Origin: Chlamydomonas sphaeroides
Lineage: Eukaryota; Chlorophyta; Chlorophyceae; Chlamydomonadales; Chlamydomonadaceae
Length of the DNA stretch: 64,000 bases
Direction of reading: 5' to 3'
Assembly (NCBI GenBank): GCA_001662425.1
Contig: BDDC01000076.1
Location: 14,172 to 78,171 of the forward strand
Made by a program: the position numbers and the translations under genes. Each line of letters opens with the position of its first letter. Within the stretch, counting starts at the first letter, position 1. Under the pieces are notes generated by a model. The model ran no database searches and was not told the DNA's origin. It saw nothing but the letters and a program-made list of their open reading frames with translations. This document shows positions 37,282-47,064 of the stretch, in pieces.

Positions 37282-40173
37282 ATGGTCGGTCCGGCTCCCA
37301 CCGTGTACCTCGTCTTGTGCCTGGGTCAGCTGGGCGGAGGTGTCGTCAAGGCAGGTGCACGTCGCAACACGCTTGTACGCAAATGACGATTGCTCTTCGG
37401 CGCATGTCCGACTCTTTTCTGCCCCTCTACCCCGGCTTGGGCTTGACGCCCCACGCTAGGGCATCACCGGCTTTGGTAGGTGAACAGCTGAGAGAGCTGC
37501 GGTGCCCTACCTGAGGGACCTGGCGCGTGCCCTTGTCTCCAACTGGGGCTGGCACGCGCTGGCGAGACGGAACGTTACGGAATTTAACTACATTAGGCGC
37601 CTAGGCGACCCCAGCTATGGAAGCAGCACCGATAGCCCATTTCCCGCTACGTTGTCGCCCTGATCTGCTGTTTTGTGAGGTCTGCCCGCAACCTCTTGAG
37701 CATGTCCCCACCTGCACACCCCAGGCAATGCCATCATCAACCTTTTGGTGTGGGTCGCCTTCTCGGCAGTTGGAATCGACGGCGGCAGCCTCAGCCAGGT
37801 ACGCTGTCGAGAGCCGCACGCCTGGCAGCTGCCCCGAGCCCCACCTGTACCGCCACGCCCTTGACCCACATGCAGGCCGTCCTCGTCGACAGCCTGGGCT
37901 GCATCATCGTCGGCCTCCCGCTGCTGTGGATGACGAGCGCCCACCGCACCGCCGACTGGCGCTTGGTGCTCACGCTCGCTGTCTTCACGGTACACCCCCG
38001 CTGTAGCCCTCAGCTCCTCGACATGTTAGCCGCACGCAGCCTCGTCACATAGACTCCCACCTACGCCTCACTCCGGCGTGTCCTTCTCTCCCGCAGACCG
38101 CCGGCGCGCCGCTGGGCGCCGCGCTGCTGCTGCACCTCGATCGCCGCGTCGTGGAGCTCGTGATGGCGGTTGTGCTGGCGCTGGTCATCGCGCTGCACGT
38201 GCGACTGCACGAGATGATCGCTGGGGCGGTGCGCCGCTGGCGGGACGGCCGCAGGTGCGGGTCATGTGGGTCGGCGGGGCTCGGCAGCGCGCGGGGGCGA
38301 GGACGTATGGGCAGCCCACGGCGCCCCATGCTGCGGTGCGACCCACACCATGCTACGTCACGTGCCAGACGGCGTCGCATGCAGGTTGACAGTTGCCGAA
38401 CCGGGTGCTTTCTCGCCCTCGTGACCCACATTGGAGGAACCCAACTACACGTTTCACAGCAGCGTGCCGACCCACATACCTGTCCGCATGCCGCAGGCCC
38501 GCGCTGTACGGCCCCCTCGTCGAGGAAAACGCACTACCGCCCTTGCCCAAGGAGCCGGCAGCGGGGCCCGCCGGTGTCGGCTTTGACGCCGAGGCCTCGC
38601 TGCACAGCACAGGCGTGGACTGCCTGCCGTCGCCCATGCCCAGCCGCAAGCCCTCCCTGGCGGGGCCGGATGCGCTGGACGGCCACGGCGCGCCCAGCGG
38701 CACCACCCATGCCGGCTATGGCAGTCTCAGCGGCGGGCCAGACGCGTACCCGCTGCCTCCATCGGGCATCTCGGGCGCCTACGCCGCAGCGGTGGCGGCA
38801 GTGACCCGCAGCCTCAACGCCCGCACCCTCGACGGCACCGGCCTTCCCGGCAAAGGTTCCGATGGGCCGCCGCCTGTCCGCATCAACATCACCGCCGACT
38901 GCAGCGCGGCTGTCGACATTGACGCCAAGCCCAAAGACGTCGCGGGGGCGCTCTTCGCAAGCTGCGCGGGCGTCGTGGCGGCCGGCGAGGCGCACGCCAG
39001 TCCCCGCCAGGCGCACGCCACCGTGGACGCGCCCTTCGTCGTGGTCAAGCTAGACGATTCAGATTCGCAGCCGCTGCTGGGCTCCACTGCGCTGCCGTCT
39101 GACGTTCGAAGCGTTGTGCCGAGCCGGCGGGAGTCCGCTGACGGCGGCGCGCCGCGAGACCAGGAGGCACCGCTAGCTTGCAGTAGCGGCAGCAAGACAA
39201 GCCGCTCGAGCGGGGCCGTGAAGGACGCCGAGGCCGCGACATGTGACAACGAGTGCAGTGCTGCGCTGGGCTGCGGGACCGGAGCGGCAGCTTCGGGGGC
39301 TGCCGCCGGCGGATTCCGCGGGCGGCTGCGTCGGTGGCTGGCGGCACAGGACTGGAAGGAGATGCGGCGCATCACGCTGCTGGGCTCGGCCGCGGGCCTG
39401 GCGGGCGGCGTCATGGGCGGTGCGTGGGTCAGGGCGGGGCGGGGCGTTGGCTGCGCGCCGGGGCAGCGGCCGCACATGGGGCGCCCAGTCGTGGCGCAGC
39501 GCTCTTCTGCAGCTCTGCAAACACGTCTCGGGCTATCTAACCGGGCTCATGCTGCTGCACTTCTCCCCTGGTCCCTGGCCCCTGGCCCCAACCCAGGTAT
39601 GACGGGCATTGGGGGCCCGCCGGTGATGTTCATGTACGAGCGGCTGCAAGTGCCCAAGGAGGTGGTGCGCGGCACCAACGCCGTTATGAACATCCTGCAG
39701 GTGGGGCGGGGGGCGGGACAGGGCAGGGCTGGAGCCTGCATGGCCGCCGCGCTTTGGACATGTTACCGGTACGCTGGCGTCGCCATACGCATGCACCCTG
39801 GAATCGACCCACATCGGCGCTGCGCTATGACGCCCACGCAAACCACCGCTGACAGACCGCATCCACGTCGACGCCGCCCTGCCGCACGCCCTGACCACAA
39901 AGTAATCGGGAAACGCGAACGAAGGCAGCCACTCCGCGCCCCATGCGCCCACTCCCCCAGGCCCGGCTGGTGTCGTACATCGTCATGGGCGCCTTCGCGC
40001 GCTCCCACCTGGGGCTGTACGCCGCCACCAGTGCCTGCGCCGCGGGGGGCGCGGTGCTGGGCAACCTGCTCAACTCGAGGGTCGACCAGATTACCTTCTC
40101 GCGCATCCTGGTGGGCCTCATGCTCGTGTGCTGCGCGCTGCTGTTCGCGTCGGCGGCGGGCGTGCGCGGGTAG
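37282..40173 (+). CDS. TauE/SafE-family membrane protein
   Basis: Well-supported exons: 37725-37798, 37876-37989, 38097-38254, 38497-39419, 39597-39700, 39961-40173. Hydrophobic helices include AIINLLVWVAFSAVG, LGCIIVGLPLLWM, LVMAVVLALVIALHV, a helix ending AGLAGGVMGG, and FSRILVGLMLVCCALLFASA. GMTGIGGPPVMFMYE is the typical second TauE/SafE half-signature (GIGGPP), and GIDGGSL resembles the first. The family transports small anions such as sulfite or sulfoacetate. A hydrophilic loop of about 270 residues (38510-39330) separates the two halves. The 5' end is unresolved. An exon 37282-37354 (MVGPAPTVYLVLCLGQLGGG) joins in phase with 37725. An exon around 37384-37470 (YPGLGLTPHARASPALV) also joins in phase and looks TauE-like. 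One or both may be real. Confidence 0.75.
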
Positions 40174-40957
40174 GGCAGGGCGGCGTGCGGTGGATGGGGG
40201 AGGTGGCGCGTGCAGCGTGTCGCGCTGGGTTGGCCCAAGCAAGCCCGGTGCGTGGAATCGGAGGCAAGGGAGCACGGCCAAACGGCATCATAGTGCTTTG
40301 GCTGACTCTCTCATCGGCGGCCCTGACATGGAGGGTGAGGGGGATGATGATGGGGATGGGCGAGTGAGTGTGGCACAGAAGCGGGGCTTCTGTGGAATGC
40401 ATGGCAAGGTTGGTAGTGTGCGCGGTGAGCGCAGGGCACGGCCTGCCGGGCATCCTTTGTGGGCGCTGGTGCCATGACCGCTATTTGCTGCAGGTGGGGC
40501 GTGCGGCGATACATGCTTGTGTGTGTAGCTATGTCTGTTAGGGGTGTCAACCCTGGTGTCTTTATGAGGGCATGCTGCTCTGCTGTGAGCGTGCTGCAGG
40601 GCCCTGGCATGATGCCGTTAGGTGCAAGGCACACCAGGCGTGCGCCGCTGTGTAGGTACTGGCTTCGTGTGTACATGGCGCTGTGTTTCCGCCTTGGCGT
40701 GGGCCCTCCTCATGGGCCTATCTTCTATCCGTCGTTGTGCAAGCGGTATGATTGCACAACAGATTCTTTTGACACGATGCACGCGACCTCAGGTGCCGTT
40801 TGCTGTAGTGCGTGGATTGCGCTGACAGTGACTATGACGAGTGCAGACCATGGCGCGTGCGCGGCGGGTGCACAGGTGCATGGCGCGCGGTGCGGGTCAT
40901 GGAGGCGTCGACTGGGAAGCAGGAGTGGGCAATCGAGTAGGCGTGCTATTTGACAGA

Positions 40958-41143
40958 AGGGCGTGTGTTCAGTTTTAAGGAAGGCCAGTGCGCGCTTTCA
41001 TATGCTGACTGCCGACGTCGCGGCGCACAAGGTGGCGATACACGGGTAACACAATACGCAAGGGGCCGGTCTTGGCACTTTGGTGCCGGATACCGTCGTT
41101 CGCATTTCTCGTTTTTCAGGAGGGCGTGTGTTCAGTTATAAGA
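40958..41143. repeat. pair of about 23-bp direct repeats
   Basis: AGGGCGTGTGTTCAGTT followed by TTAAGGAA at 40958-40982, and by ATAAGAAA at 41120-41143. The copies are about 160 bp apart in the same orientation. Confidence 0.75.
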
Positions 41144-41260
41144 AACCTCCCCAGCTGCGCATGGGTGCTTGGCTCGCCCCAAGAAGAGGTTAGTTACAGT
41201 AAGTTACAGCTGCTTAACGTTGTTCCGTTACAAAACGTTTTAGGCGGTTACGAGGGGCGC

Positions 41261-41312
41261 CCTCAGGGGCGATTGCAAGCGCTTCACCCCGTTTCCTTCG
41301 GAACGGGGCAAG
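41261..41312. repeat. dispersed hairpin repeat, copy 2
   Basis: It matches 11734-11784. Its right half is a clear dyad (CCCCGTTTCC, loop TTC, GGAACGGGG), so the transcript would form a strong hairpin. Confidence 0.7.
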
Positions 41313-41360
41313 CCAACGCTATGGAGTAACACGTGTGTGTGCATAGCAGGGGTGGGTGGG

Positions 41361-41403
41361 TTGGGGTACCCAGGGGGGTACCCCTGGGGGTACCTGGGAG
41401 TAC
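41361..41403. repeat. nested GGTACC palindromes
   Basis: Three GGTACC hexamers within 40 bp, embedded in GGGGTACCC / GGGGGGTACCCC / GGGGGTACC. They form overlapping inverted repeats. Confidence 0.8.
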
Positions 41404-41665
41404 GAGCGCAGCACAGAGGCCCCTCCCTACGTATAACAATCCCACCGGCCTAGTCTTAGAGTTCCTGGGCTGTCAGTAATGGCGGTTGTCTCAGGTACCT
41501 TTAACTGACTTCCTCGCCGGTTCTAGAGTTCAAGGGCGAGGGCAGCCGGGGTTTGCCGGCTTGGCCCATGGGACATCGCCGTCCGAGCTTGTATCAAATC
41601 TCACAGAAACCATTCCTCATACTCTCACTGGCGAAAATGCATTAGCTGTGCAGCAGAAACCAAGC

Positions 41666-44600
41666 ATGCCGCGAGTGCGCAGCAAACAGTTCGGTGGCTC
41701 AAGCAAGCTCGGCGCATGTTTTACCGTGCTGCTGTCTGGCACTCCCGGTACGTGCAAGCAAGCCACGGGGCGTCGCGGCTGCGCGGAACGAGCAGATGGT
41801 GACGTCCCATCGCGGTGACAAGTCAGCCCTGAGTGCTGACAGCACTGCGCATTCGCGCTATCGGTCGCCGTCCAGGCGAATGCCTCGCGGGCGAGCTGGG
41901 CTGCTGTGCCGACAGCTGCTGCTCGTCGGCCGCGGTGTCGATGGCGCTCGCCGAGTATTGCGAGCACGGCCCCGCGGCGCGTGATGCTTTCGTTGCTGCC
42001 AGGGGCCTGGAGGCCATGCAGGTGGGCATATGGTCGGGGGGTTGGGTGTGCTGCTGCGAAGGTGGGGCGCCGGGTCCCGGCTGGAGCGTGCTACAAGGCA
42101 AACAAGCAACAGGAAGTCGGGTCCCGAAACGAGACGCTGCCGTGGGCTGCCACGCATCATGCCGGACGTCCTCACGCCGCAGGTTGCGCTGACGCGCGGC
42201 AGCCCAGCCGTGGCCGCCGCCGCCGCGCGCGTGCTGGGCGCGCTGTGCGGCACGCCCCACGGCCTGCGCACGCTGCTGCAGTGGCAGAAGTAAGCCCCGG
42301 GCCGACCGAGCAAGCCATCGCCGACAGCGGGGCGCCCCTCCAAACACACATGCTCATCAAACCCGCGCCCCCACCCCATGCCGCCCTTTCCGGCCCCATC
42401 AGGTCCAGCGGCTGTGACCTGGTGGCCACCCTTGCGGGCGCCGCCGCCGCTCCCGGCCTGCCGGCAGCGCTGCGCGCGGAGGCCGTCGACACGCTGCGCT
42501 CCGCGCTGGGCAGCCTGCACGCGCCGGCTGCAGGTGGCGGCCTCGACCTGGAGGCGGCGCTGCGGGTGCGGGCGCTTGGGGTGGACAGGGCCTTGTGTCC
42601 AGCGGCAGCCCATTGCTAGGGGCAGCCCGCAGGGCCGGGTCGACGGCTCTAGGCAGCGGCAACGGCGTGGCGAGCTGGGCCTGTGCACGGAGGTACCGTA
42701 CACGCACGCAGCTGGGAAGGGCGGAGCACCGCACGTAGCTGGCGCTGACTCGGGGGCTGGTTGGTTGTCGCAGGGCGTGCAGCTGGGCGTGACAGGCGCA
42801 GCGGCGGCGGCCGAGGGCGGCCTGGTGGGCCGTGTGGCGCTGCCGGCGCTACTCAGCCCCAACCTGCACCTGCAGGCCGCCGCCGCGGCCCTGGTAGCGG
42901 CGGCGGTCAGTGAGCAGCTGCTACCCGGCGGCGCTGAGGCCGCAGCGGTGTGCCTGGCGGCGGCGCTGGGCCTGCCGGCGGCGCTGCCCGTGGCTGGCGG
43001 CGGCCCTGGGCTAGCCGGCTCGACGGCTGCGGCTGGCAGCGGGCCACAGCAGGGCGGGGGCGCAGACGTCCACTCGCGGGCCTTGGTGGCGCTGATAGCA
43101 GCACTGCTGGGTGCTGGCAAGGTGGGTTCATACCCTCCGTGTCCAAGATCCCTATTTCTGAACACGTCCGTCATTGGCGTCACTGGTATGCCACGGAGGG
43201 CGCTGTGGGGGGTCGCGGACCGGCTATGGGGAAGAGGCATTGCCACATGTGCATGTGACTCTGGCCGGGCCTGGCGTGCCGCTGCCGCTCGCAGGCGGGC
43301 TGGGAGCTACTGCGTTGCATGCGGGCGCCCGCGGCGGCGCTGGCGCTGGTGGCAGAGGAGCCCCACGTCGAGCCGGGTGCGGTCGCCAGGGGTTCCCCAG
43401 CTTTTGGTTTTGTGCTGGCACGCCGCCGCGCCTGTTTCGTAAGAATTGGATATCAAGTACGTAAGAGCGTAGCACATATCGATGAATTCACGTTTTCGCA
43501 GGTTACAGATATTCCTACTTTGACTCGTTTTAGCTTATCATTAACATGGGCGTACAATTTGCCATGGCCGACCCCCATGCGCCCGCTGCCATGCACTGTC
43601 CCGCCCAGCAGCGCGCGACGCCCTGCTGGATGCGGTGCTGCTGTGCGCGAGGCACAGCCCCTCGGCAGCGCCGGAGCTGTGGGCGCCCAGCAGCGCGCCG
43701 CCCGAGCATGCCACAGAGTGCGAGGTACGGTAGGGAGCCGAGGGACGTGGGTGCCACTGCGCTCGACCCACACTCGGGCCCTGAAGGTGTTCTTCGCTAC
43801 ATGCTGGGTGCTCGGGTGCGGGGGCCCAGGCCATGCGCCCAAGGCCGTGCCTTTCACCCGGACGCCCTCACGCTGGCCTCAACGTCATGCCTCATGCCTG
43901 CCGTCTTTTCTTACACGCCCAGGCCTTTGCCGCTGGGGTGTGTGACGTGGCATGCCGGCTGCTAGTCCAACACCGTGGCGGGGATGGCCCATGCGCCCCT
44001 TCCGCACACTTGGCGCCGGCCCTGACGGAAGCGCTAGCGAGGTGGCCGCCGGCGCTGCTACGGCGGCTGCGCGTGCTCGCGGCGGTCCGCGCACTGCTGG
44101 ACGGGCTCTGGGGCCTGGCGGAGGCGGAGGCTGCCGCGGCGGAGTGCGCAGCGGCAGAAGAGGCCCTGCACGCGGCGACGCGGGACGAGGAGACCTGCGA
44201 CACATGGGGCAGCGGCCAGGGGTCCGCCGCACAGGCCGAGGGCACGGGCTTCTGGTCGCATCGCGGCCGCGCTGCGGCCTGGGCCCAGGGCGTGATGTGC
44301 CACGCGCAGGCTGATGCGCGCTTCGCCACCGGGCCACAGCTGCGCCTGGCGGCCTCCACGGCGGCGGCGGCGGTGCGCCTAGCGCACGCGTCGGCCGGCG
44401 GCGGCGACGCCTGCTTGGGCGGAGGAGGCGAGCAACGCAGCGACAGCGGTGGAGGGCCCCACTACGGCTACGCAGCGACTGGTGTGCTGGATGGTCGGGA
44501 GTGTGCCTGTGTGCTGCTGGTCCTGCGGGCGGTGATGTCGACAGCGGCTTCGCCACAGATGGCAGCGGAGCTCCTGGCGCCGCTCCTGGCGGCCCTGGCA

Positions 44601-45626
44601 CAGCACCCGCAACACCCGGTCCCGTGGCTGCCAGTTCTGGGGTCGATCGCCGGCAGCAGCCAGACGCAAGCCCTGGCGCGGACACTTGCGGGCGCTGTGA
44701 GCGGCCTGGTGGAGGGTTTGCTACTACACAGCGGCGACAAGCACGGACACAGCTGCGGCGGCATTAGGCCGTCGGCCGGCTACGGTGCGTGGGCAGGCAG
44801 CACAAATGCGGGGCTATCCGCAGAGCAGCAGCAAGCGCTGTGCGACGCGCTTCACGTGTGGGCGGTGCTCATTCAGCTGGGCCCACCGGCGTGCGAGTGC
44901 GGCTGCGGGGACAGAGAAGCGCTGCCTGGGGTGTCCAGTTCGGGCGCTGGCACGGCGGTAGGCGAGCATGCTGGGGATGCGGTGATTTGCTGCGCGTGCG
45001 CTCTGCGGCCTGCGTCTGCGCTGGAAGCGGCTGTTGCGGCGGCTGAGCGGCTGGCGGAGGCCCCCCACGGGCCTGCGCCGTGGCCTTTCGGCGAGTCTGA
45101 GTCCGGTGGTGCTGAGGCTGCATGGGCCCCCAGCGGCGAGCATCACAGCGCGGCTGCTCTGGCAGCGGCCCTGGCGACGGCGCTGTCAGCGGCCGCGGGC
45201 GTCCCGGCAGGCCACCACGTGCCCAGCCCTGACACTGCTGCGCCCGCGCCCGCGCCAGAGGTGCCGCTGGCGGCCAGCACCGGCAGCATCTTGCCGGCCG
45301 CCCGAGGCACAGGCCACGCCGGCGGCATCCGTGCGCGCTGCCGCGCAGCCGCGGCAGCCCTGCGCCGCCAGCAGGACGAGCGGGCGCATGGCGCCACCGA
45401 GCCCGGCCAGGCCGCTGGCCATGCGGCAGCGCCTGGCTACGGCAGCGCCCGTGCGTGGCGCGCCGGGGACGCCGACTGGGCCGGCGCTGAGGCGCCGCAG
45501 ACCGAGGCCGACGCCGCGGTCGAGCTGCAGGAGGCCGAGGCCATCCTCGACGAGGCCCTGGCGTGTTTGGCCAGGGCCGGCGCCGGGGTCGGGGCCGCGG
45601 GGCTGGTGACAGATGGCCCCTGGTAG
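41666..45626 (+). CDS. third ARM-like alpha-helical protein
   Basis: Exons: 41666-41747, 41876-42021, 42183-42289, 42403-42565, 42774-43121, 43295-43376, 43609-43724 (or from 43612), 43923-45626; 915 aa. The N-terminal half contains ARM-like helices: ARDAFVAARGLEAMQVAL, AVAAAAARVLGALCGTPHG, GCDLVATLAGAAAAPGLP, LLSPNLHLQAAAAALVAAAV, ALLDAVLLCARHSPSAAPEL. The long last exon continues with CDVACRLLVQHRGG, LLRRLRVLAAVRALLDGLW and LLAPLLAALAQHPQHPVPWL. It then turns Ala/Gly/Pro-rich and ends in an acidic helix (VELQEAEAILDEALACLARA). No catalytic or membrane motif is seen; a scaffold role is only inferred from fold type. TGTAA at 45692-45696 is a good poly(A) signal. The first exon was chosen because its GTACG donor joins in phase with 41876. 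Confidence 0.65.
43436..43562. other. AT-rich island inside an intron
   Basis: About 127 bp of strikingly AT-rich sequence (for example TTTGACTCGTTTTAGCTTATC) inside the intron 43377-43608 of the third ARM-like gene. Both sides are very GC-rich. Its base composition resembles organelle or foreign DNA. Confidence 0.7.
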
Positions 45627-45691
45627 GGCCAGCCGAGCCAGGGCGCCTGACCAAGCGGCGTTGGCCGCCAAGGGCCAAGCGGCCAGCACAC

Positions 45692-45696
45692 TGTAA
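45692..45696 (+). terminator. TGTAA polyadenylation signal, ARM-like gene
   Basis: TGTAA 66 bp after the stop codon at 45626. This is the usual chlorophycean poly(A) signal. Confidence 0.65.
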
Positions 45697-45921
45697 GCCG
45701 CCGCCAGAGAGCCGAGCGCTCCGTGTTCGCTCCGTCCAGAGCCGCCTGCCGAGCTGGTGTCGGCGCAGGAGGGCCTGCAAGAGCACCTGCTCCCTGAGCC
45801 TGTCTGTCGCCTGCGCTGCCGCCGCTGCTGGACCAGCTGCGTCCGTGTGCAGTTGTGCTGTCCGTGCGCCGTGGGAAGCACCAGGAAGGAAGCGACACGA
45901 GCCACGGAGCTCACACCTGCG

Positions 45922-45926
45922 TTACA
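45922..45926 (-). terminator. TGTAA polyadenylation signal, eL38
   Basis: TGTAA on the minus strand (TTACA on +) 33 bp after the eL38 stop codon at 45959. Confidence 0.7.
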
Positions 45927-45958
45927 TTCAGGACCCCGACGCTGCTACCCAGTGCCGC

Positions 45959-46689
45959 TTAGATCTCCTGAACCGACAGGCCTATGGGCAAGGGCGGAGG
46001 GGGAGGGAGGGGCGAGAAGGTTGATGGCCACGCGCGACGATAGTGGTGTGCGTAGGTGGCGGGATGGCACGGCACGGCTGTTGGGAAGCTATGATCGCAC
46101 AGCCCTCGGCGTCGGGCCTCCAGCCGTGTTGTGTATCGGCTCCCCTCTCCCGGCTCAGCAGCAGGCTCAGCCCTTTCCCCCAGCGCCGCAACCGCTGCGG
46201 CTGTGAGCTCCTGCACATGCCGCTGATGCATGCTGTCCGCGCACGGCATGTGTTGAAATAGCGCAATGATGGCATCATCGCCCACACACTGCCGTCGGTG
46301 ACATGCTGGCCCATAGTATAGCGCCCGAATGTATGCATGCTGGAAGAGTCGCTGCTGGACTGCGCGTCGAGGTTGGCGCCGCCCCACAGCCGAGGGCGGC
46401 GTCGACTTCGCTCACCAGGGGGCAGCGACTGCTTGAGCTTGTCCGCCTTGTCCGAGTCCGCCACGCAGAGCGTGTACAGGTACTTGGAGCAGCGGACCTT
46501 GAACTTGGTCTCAGTCCGCGTCTTCTTTATCTTGACGGACCGCGCGTCCTTGCGACGAGCGGTCAGCAGGAAGTCCTTGATCTCGTGAATCTGCTTCGGC
46601 TGTGGGAGGAGCCAGAGAGACAAGTGACATCGCGCTCACACGCCCTCGGCGGCGCTGCAGCTGCAACGCTAATGCTATTCGCTCACCAT
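45959..46689 (-). CDS. RPL38: 60S ribosomal protein eL38
   Basis: Exons: 46689-46687 (the ATG alone), 46599-46416, 45981-45959; 69 aa. The product reads MPKQIHEIKDFLLTARRKD, then KIKKTRTETKFKVRCSKYLY, KADKLKQSLPPG and GLSVQEI-stop. This is the full length and unmistakable sequence of eL38, a small protein of the large cytosolic ribosomal subunit. Its first intron begins immediately after the initiator ATG (ATG|GTGAGCG), an arrangement seen in other eukaryotic ribosomal protein genes. A TGTAA lies 33 bp past the stop. It diverges from the secreted-protein gene at 47065. Confidence 0.97.
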
Positions 46690-47064
46690 TGTGACCGCTG
46701 GGGTAAAAATGCACGCAGGGGAAGGAGGGCTCTGGGCGCTCGTCGCGAGCCTGTTACCCCGGCCGCGCTGTGCATTGCACATGGCATACACACTCTCGCA
46801 GCCCCCGCTCCTGCGCAGTCGCCCCGCGCACTATACTCACACTGTGAAACCACGCTTGACAGCCACCTATCACCACCTGCGAAAGGTGTCAACAAAATGT
46901 CCCACATGAAGCGCGGCTGCGAGCTTCTTCGCATTCGCGGTGCCACCAGCCCAGTGCTTACAACGTTCATCGGTATTGGATAAGCCATAGCTCGCGATCT
47001 CCTCGGTAGAAGACTGCCGAGTCCGGTACCCCCTCCCATCCGCCCTCACCACCTCCGCGCCAGC
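46690..47064. promoter_or_regulatory. divergent intergenic region, eL38 and secreted protein
   Basis: 375 bp between two head-to-head starts; presumed to hold the eL38 promoter and 5' UTR. It contains CACACTATACTCACAC-like and ACTATACT words near 46830, but no defined element is claimed. Confidence 0.45.

Larger units (their letters stand above)
40174..41665. other. gene-free region, 1.5 kb, with several small repeats
   Basis: It lies between two + strand genes. It contains a pair of direct repeats (40958-40982 and 41120-41143), copy 2 of the dispersed hairpin repeat (41261-41312), and a palindrome-rich run (41361-41403). There are also several GTTAC words near 41190-41250. No exon is supported, although the region may hold a small non-autonomous element. 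Confidence 0.5.
45627..45958. other. convergent intergenic region
   Basis: 332 bp between the stops of the ARM-like (+) and eL38 (-) genes. It holds both poly(A) signals, TGTAA on each strand, and no exon. Confidence 0.6.

Noticed and set aside
40459..40953. + strand open frame downstream of the TauE-like gene
   Set aside because: It is Cys/Arg-rich random translation with no splice signals in phase, and probably 3' UTR or intergenic.
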